Position numbers and translations under genes: made by a program | Source: Lentzea alba | GTDB taxonomy: Bacteria > Actinomycetota > Actinomycetes > Mycobacteriales > Pseudonocardiaceae | Assembly (NCBI RefSeq): GCF_011067745.1 | Contig: NZ_JAAMPJ010000011.1 | Span: 242,646-306,645, forward strand | Length of the DNA stretch: 64,000 bases | Direction of reading: 5' to 3' | In this document: piece by piece, positions 59,932-64,000 of the stretch | Layout of the letters: each line of letters opens with the position of its first letter | Position numbering within the stretch: position 1 is the first letter of the stretch | Notes under the pieces: model-generated | Database searches by the model: none | The model's input: only the letters and a program-made list of their open reading frames with translations | What the model was told of the DNA's origin: nothing

Positions 59932-60980
59932 CGGATCTCCTCGTAGCCGTCGCCGGTCGCGACGAACTCGATCACATCGCCGGCGGGACGACCACAGCGG
60001 CGTGAGCAACCCGACCAGTGCACGGGGCGCCGAATCGATTCTGACTGGCGGGCCCCCTGGGGGGATCGGGTCCCCACTCCTATCGTCTCAGGCGGGTCTG
60101 ACAATTCCTGGCGGTCGAGCCAGTCGCGCACGTCGGAGCGCACGTCGGACAGCGATTTCGCGCAGCCGGGGCGGCCGGTGCAGGCGCTCACGCCGTGCCA
60201 CGGGGACGCCGGGTCGGTGATCAGGCCGGAGACGTCGGTGCCGGCGGGCACGACCAGGCTGCGCCACGGGGTCAGGCGGAGTTGGACGCCCGGAAGCTGG
60301 TGCGCGTCGAGCCTGCCGAGCGGGACTCCGGGAGTGGTGAGCGAAGGTGCGACAGGCGTCACAGTCGGGGTGATGCGCGGGGCGTCGGTGGCGCCGAAGT
60401 GCTCGGTGATCTTTCGCACACCGTCGTCCACTTCGGACAGGCGCCAAGCGGTGCCGCGCAGCTGCTGGAACAGGCGCGCGGCCACCAGGACGGCGTCGAC
60501 CGGGTTGGAAACCCGCACGCCTGTGTCGGTTCCGGCGAGCAGGAGCACGTCGTCGACCAGCCCGAAGTCGCCGCCCAGCCCGCTCACCGAGCCACCCACC
60601 GTGACCAGGAATCGCCCCGGCAGCGAGGCCAGCGCCGGGTCCGCGCACAGGGCCGCGTCGATCTCGTCGACCAGCGCCTGGTTGTCCTCCAAGGGCGCGG
60701 CGATGATGTTGCGGATACGTTCGTGGGTGGCGGACGGCAGCAGACCCGCCGCAGCCAGCCGCGCACCCAGCTCCACACCGTCCGCGACCCCTCTGAGCTG
60801 CAGGTTCGCCCGCGAGGTCAGCTCGATGACGCCGGAACCCAACTCGAGTACCGCGAGCCGCACGACGTCCCACTGAGCAGCGGAAAGAGTGCCGCCCGGC
60901 ACCCGGATGCGCGCCAGCCCGCCGTCGGCCGCGGCATGCAGCTCGACGGCGCCGGGGCAGGCGTCCGGGTGACTACGCAT
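59928..60980 (-). CDS. cobG: Precorrin-3B synthase (aerobic ring contraction)
   Basis: A 350-residue oxygen-dependent monooxygenase related to sulfite and nitrite reductases. The N-terminal ferredoxin-like domain has GLARIRVPGG and ELTSRANLQLRG. The C-terminal [4Fe-4S] ligands lie in ACTGRPGCAKS and HWSGCSRRCG. Its presence shows the oxygen-dependent (aerobic) cobalamin route. Start ATG 60980. It heads the minus-strand cob operon and diverges from cobN, with the riboswitch in between on the other strand. Confidence 0.93.
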   Translation of the reverse strand: MRSHPDACPGAVELHAAADGGLARIRVPGGTLSAAQWDVVRLAVLELGSGVIELTSRANLQLRGVADGVELGARLAAAGLLPSATHERIRNIIAAPLEDNQALVDEIDAALCADPALASLPGRFLVTVGGSVSGLGGDFGLVDDVLLLAGTDTGVRVSNPVDAVLVAARLFQQLRGTAWRLSEVDDGVRKITEHFGATDAPRITPTVTPVAPSLTTPGVPLGRLDAHQLPGVQLRLTPWRSLVVPAGTDVSGLITDPASPWHGVSACTGRPGCAKSLSDVRSDVRDWLDRQELSDPPETIGVGTRSPQGARQSESIRRPVHWSGCSRRCGRPAGDVIEFVATGDGYEEIR

Positions 60981-60994
60981 AGGTCGGACTGTAG

Positions 60995-61125
60995 CTCGCC
61001 GGTTAGGGTGAGCCCGAACGACGAAGCGCAGGAGGAAGCCGGTGTGAATCCGGCGCGGTCCCGCCACTGTGACCAGCGAACTCGCTGGGAGTCAGGAACT
61101 CCGCTTCCGAGTCACCCGCACTTTG
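60995..61125 (+). promoter_or_regulatory. Cobalamin riboswitch upstream of cobN
   Basis: The leader contains the B12-box consensus: GGAAGCCGGTGTGAATCCGG at 61034-61053, then CGCGGTCCCGCCACTGTGA to 61072, with a following GAGTCAGGAACTCCGC helix. This is the adenosylcobalamin riboswitch core. Just after it, TGGGG-CGAGGA-CCCCA (61124-61139) can pair and probably forms the expression platform that hides or exposes the cobN ribosome site. It points away from cobG, so direct control is limited to cobN. Confidence 0.92.
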
Positions 61126-61156
61126 GGGCGAGGACCCCACGAGGGATGGAGCCTGC

Positions 61157-64000
61157 GTGATCCTGCTGCTGTCGACCTCCGACACCGACCTGCTGTCGGC
61201 GCGTGCGAGCGGTGCCGAGTACCGCCTCGGCAACCCCGCGCGCCTCACCGCCGACGACCTTCCCGCGCTCGTCCAGGACGTCAGCCTGGTGCTGGTGCGC
61301 ATCCTCGGCGGGCGGCGGATGTGGGAGGAAGGGCTCGACTGGCTGCTCGCCAGCGGGTTGCCCGTGGTGGTGCTGGGCGGTGAGCAGCAGCCCGACGCGG
61401 CGCTGATGGAGCTGTCGACGGTGCCCGGTGGCGTGTGTGCCGAGGCACACCTCTATCTCGCGCACGGTGGGCCGGCGAACCTAACCGAGCTGCACAAGTT
61501 CCTGTCGGACACCGTGCTGCTGACCGGCCACGGCTTCGAAGCTCCCACGGCCACGCCCACGTGGGGTGTGCTCGAACGGGAAACCACGGGTGAAGGCCCG
61601 ACGGTCGCGGTTCTCTACTACCGCGCGCATCACGTGGCCGGGAACACGGCGTTCGTGCACGCGTTGTGCGACGCGATCGAGGCCAAGGGCGGCAAGCCGC
61701 TGCCGGTCTACTGCTCGTCGCTGCGCACCGCCGAGCCCGAGCTGCTCGACACGTTGCGCCAGGCCGACGCGTTGATCGTGACGGTGCTCGCGGCCGGTGG
61801 CACGAACCCGGCGAAGGCGTCCGCCGGTGGCGACGACGACGCGTGGGACGTGGGGGCGCTCGCCGCGCTCGACGTGCCGATCCTGCAGGGGTTGTGCCTC
61901 ACGTCGAGCCGCGAGTCGTGGGATGAGAACGACGACGGACTGTCTCCTTTGGACACCGCGACCCAGGTCGCGATCCCGGAGTTCGACGGCCGGATCATCA
62001 CGGTTCCCTTCTCGTTCAAGGAGATCGACTCCGACGGCCTCACCGTCTACGTCGCCGATCCGGAACGGTCGCTGCGCGTCGCGGGCATCGCGGTCCGCCA
62101 CGGCAAGCTGCGCCACATTCCCGTGCGGGACCGCAAGATCGCGGTGATGTTGTCGGCGTACCCGACCAAGCACTCCCGCATCGGCAACGCGGTCGGCCTG
62201 GACACGCCGGCGTCGACCGTGCGGCTCCTCAAAGCCATGCAGGAGCACGGCTACGACATCGGCGACGAGCTGCCGGGTGTCGCGGAACTGGACGGCGACG
62301 CGTTGATCCACGCGCTGATCGCCGCCGGTGGCCAGGACGCGGACTGGCTGACGCAGGAGCAGTTCGAGAGCAACCCCGTGCGCATCGCGGCGGCCGACTA
62401 CCGGGCGTACTACGAGACGTTGCCCGAGGACTTCCGCGAGTCGATGCAGGAGCACTGGGGCGAGGCGCCGGGTGAGCTGTTCGTCGACCGCAGCAAGTCC
62501 AAGGACGGCGAGATCGTGCTGGCCGCGTTGCGGTCGAACAACGTCGTCGTGATCGTGCAGCCGCCGCGCGGGTTCGGCGAGAACCCGATCGCGATCTACC
62601 ACGACCCGGACCTGCCGCCGTCGCACCACTACCTCGCGGCGTACCGGTGGATCGAGTCGTCGTTCGGCGCGGACGCGGTCGTGCACGTCGGCAAGCACGG
62701 CAACCTGGAGTGGTTGCCCGGCAAGACCGTCGGCATGTCGGCGTCCTGCGGCACGGACGCGGCGCTCGGAGACCTGCCGCTGATCTACCCGTTCCTCGTC
62801 AACGACCCCGGTGAGGGCACGCAGGCGAAGCGGCGCGCACACGCCACGCTGGTCGACCACCTGGTGCCGCCGATGGCCCGCGCGGACAGCTACGGCGACA
62901 TCGCGCGGCTGGAGCAGCTGCTCGACGAGTACGGCAACATCTCCGCGATGGACCCGGCGAAGCTGCCGGCGATCCGCGCGCAGATCTGGACGCTGATCCA
63001 GGCCGCGAAGCTCGACCACGACCTGGGCCTCGACGACCGGCCGCACGACGCCGAGTTCGACGAGTTCCTGCTGCACGTCGACGGCTGGCTGTGCGAGGTC
63101 AAGGACGTCCAGATCCGCGATGGCCTGCACATCCTCGGCGAGGCGCCCACCGGCAGCGTCCGGGTCAACCTCGTGCTCGCGATGCTGCAGGCGCGGCAGA
63201 TGTGGGGCGGCCAGGTCGCCGCGCTGCCGGGGCTGCGGGAAGCGCTGGGACTCACGACGACCGCGCGTGAAGACGTTGACGCCGTTGAGGAACAGGCCCG
63301 CGCCCTCGTCCAGGCGATGGAAGACGCGGGCTGGGACCGTGCCGCGGCCGCTGGTCTGCACGAGTCCGAGGACGTGCGGAAGATCCTGGAGTTCGCGGCC
63401 GTCGAGGTCGTGCCCAGGCTCGCCCGCACCACGGACGAGATGACGAACGTGCTGCACGCGTTGGACGGCGGCTACATCCCGGCCGGCCCGTCGGGTTCGC
63501 CGTTGCGCGGCCTGGTGAACGTGCTGCCGACCGGCCGCAACTTCTACTCGGTCGACCCGAAGGCCATCCCGTCGCGCCTCGCCTGGGAGACCGGCCAGGC
63601 GATGGCGGACTCGCTGCTCGCCAGGTACCGCGACGAGAACGACGGCGAATGGCCGCCGTCCGTCGGCCTTTCGGTCTGGGGCACGTCCGCGATGCGCACG
63701 GCCGGCGACGACATCGCCGAGGTGTTCGCGCTGCTGGGCGTGCGACCGGTGTGGGACGACCAGTCCCGCCGCGTCACCGGCCTGGAAGTGATCGCGCTGG
63801 AGGAACTGGGCAGGCCGCGCATCGACGTCACGGTCCGGATCTCCGGGTTCTTCCGCGACGCGTTCCCGCACGTGGTGTCCCTTTTGGACGATGCGGTGCA
63901 GCTGGTGGCGTCACTCGACGAGCCCGCGGACCAGAACTTCGTGCACGCGCACAAGGTCGCCGACCTCGCGGAACACGGTGACGAGCGCAGGGCGACGCTG
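61157..64000 (+). CDS. cobN: Cobaltochelatase subunit CobN, partial
   Basis: The first 948 codons of the large subunit of the ATP-dependent cobalt chelatase, which inserts cobalt into hydrogenobyrinic acid a,c-diamide with CobS and CobT. Signatures are TVAVLYYRAHHVAGNTAFV (in pieces), VVHVGKHGNLEWLPGK, ADAVVHVGKHGN and the LVNDPGEGTQAKRRAHA segment, all typical of CobN/ChlH proteins. Start GTG 61157 follows the riboswitch. The frame is still open at the right edge. CobS and CobT are not in the window. Confidence 0.96.
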   Translation, partial: MILLLSTSDTDLLSARASGAEYRLGNPARLTADDLPALVQDVSLVLVRILGGRRMWEEGLDWLLASGLPVVVLGGEQQPDAALMELSTVPGGVCAEAHLYLAHGGPANLTELHKFLSDTVLLTGHGFEAPTATPTWGVLERETTGEGPTVAVLYYRAHHVAGNTAFVHALCDAIEAKGGKPLPVYCSSLRTAEPELLDTLRQADALIVTVLAAGGTNPAKASAGGDDDAWDVGALAALDVPILQGLCLTSSRESWDENDDGLSPLDTATQVAIPEFDGRIITVPFSFKEIDSDGLTVYVADPERSLRVAGIAVRHGKLRHIPVRDRKIAVMLSAYPTKHSRIGNAVGLDTPASTVRLLKAMQEHGYDIGDELPGVAELDGDALIHALIAAGGQDADWLTQEQFESNPVRIAAADYRAYYETLPEDFRESMQEHWGEAPGELFVDRSKSKDGEIVLAALRSNNVVVIVQPPRGFGENPIAIYHDPDLPPSHHYLAAYRWIESSFGADAVVHVGKHGNLEWLPGKTVGMSASCGTDAALGDLPLIYPFLVNDPGEGTQAKRRAHATLVDHLVPPMARADSYGDIARLEQLLDEYGNISAMDPAKLPAIRAQIWTLIQAAKLDHDLGLDDRPHDAEFDEFLLHVDGWLCEVKDVQIRDGLHILGEAPTGSVRVNLVLAMLQARQMWGGQVAALPGLREALGLTTTAREDVDAVEEQARALVQAMEDAGWDRAAAAGLHESEDVRKILEFAAVEVVPRLARTTDEMTNVLHALDGGYIPAGPSGSPLRGLVNVLPTGRNFYSVDPKAIPSRLAWETGQAMADSLLARYRDENDGEWPPSVGLSVWGTSAMRTAGDDIAEVFALLGVRPVWDDQSRRVTGLEVIALEELGRPRIDVTVRISGFFRDAFPHVVSLLDDAVQLVASLDEPADQNFVHAHKVADLAEHGDERRATL

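Noticed and set aside
61481..63871. Long minus-strand open frame inside cobN
   Set aside because: It is Arg/Asp-rich without domains and lies opposite the strongly conserved cobN frame, so it is a codon-bias shadow.
1..64000. CRISPR arrays, rRNA or tRNA genes
   Set aside because: No regularly spaced direct repeats, no rRNA-like sequence and no tRNA cloverleaf were recognised while reading; a covariance-model scan would be decisive for tRNAs.

Overview
The window is high-GC DNA with dense genes, many GTG and TTG starts and frequent 4-base stop/start overlaps. It comes from a mycothiol-producing, filament-type actinomycete. The evidence is a mycothiol-dependent formaldehyde dehydrogenase operon, an AfsR/SARP regulator, a WS/DGAT acyltransferase, an F420/PPOX-type protein, a holin-like/DUF3618/DUF4235 trio, an LmeA-like protein, an XRE/DUF397 relic and an aerobic cobalamin pathway. 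Pseudonocardiaceae (Lentzea/Saccharothrix-like) is my inference; no rRNA or species marker is present.

Layout. 1-7.8 kb: a response regulator/kinase/GT39 operon facing a small anchored protein across an array of 11-bp-spaced repeats, then a secreted-type 5'-nucleotidase, an ArfA-like/sunset-domain membrane pair, a HAD protein and a Mug DNA glycosylase. 7.9-19.4 kb: an AfsR-type regulator, two small secreted wall-active-looking proteins, an LLM oxidoreductase, a DUF4041 protein without its usual nuclease, a hemerythrin/epimerase/desaturase operon, a branched-chain-type solute-binding lipoprotein, and an AbiEi/DUF559-like gene bracketed by two copies of a 49-bp palindrome. 19.4-31.7 kb: Tex, a phosphodiesterase-like protein, a patatin, an eight-repeat solenoid membrane protein, a GH29-type fucosidase, a phosphotransferase, an ECF sigma operon and a hydrolase. 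31.6-41 kb: LmeA-like and WS/DGAT genes (lipid/envelope), a GH28 enzyme with a LacI-type operator, a PucR-type regulator, two coupled hydrolases, a DUF2332 protein and an enoyl-CoA hydratase. 41-45.6 kb: VOC/MscR/MBL formaldehyde detoxification, a chorismatase-like protein, a membrane trio and thioredoxin. 45.7-50 kb: a polar amino-acid ABC transporter whose last gene fuses a class-V PLP enzyme to a YheO/DauR-type PAS-HTH regulator. 50-51 kb: a gene desert holding a frameshifted XRE regulator and a DUF397 remnant. 51.1-53.7 kb: a large secreted beta-helix protein with a perfect LacI-type operator at its start. 53.7-64 kb: an aerobic cobalamin cluster (cobLMK on +, cobG-cobH-cobIJ on -, cobN behind a cobalamin riboswitch) interrupted by a LysR gene and a 50-residue secreted peptide gene.

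How the parts work together: cobG, cobIJ, cobM, cobK, cobL and cobH cover most steps from precorrin-2 to hydrogenobyrinate, and CobN then inserts cobalt after amidation by enzymes outside the window. MscR oxidises the formaldehyde-mycothiol adduct, and the adjacent MBL hydrolase could release mycothiol from the product. The fucosidase, GH28 enzyme and beta-helix protein look like a saprophyte's exported polysaccharide toolkit, two of them with LacI-type operators.

Most striking points: the PLP-enzyme/regulator fusion at the end of an amino-acid transporter operon, the probable CTG start that restores a conserved N terminus to the LmeA-like protein, the histone-like tail of the WS/DGAT enzyme, the paired 49-bp palindromes, and the tiny secreted peptide beside LysR. 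No complete undescribed defence system or biosynthetic cluster was found.
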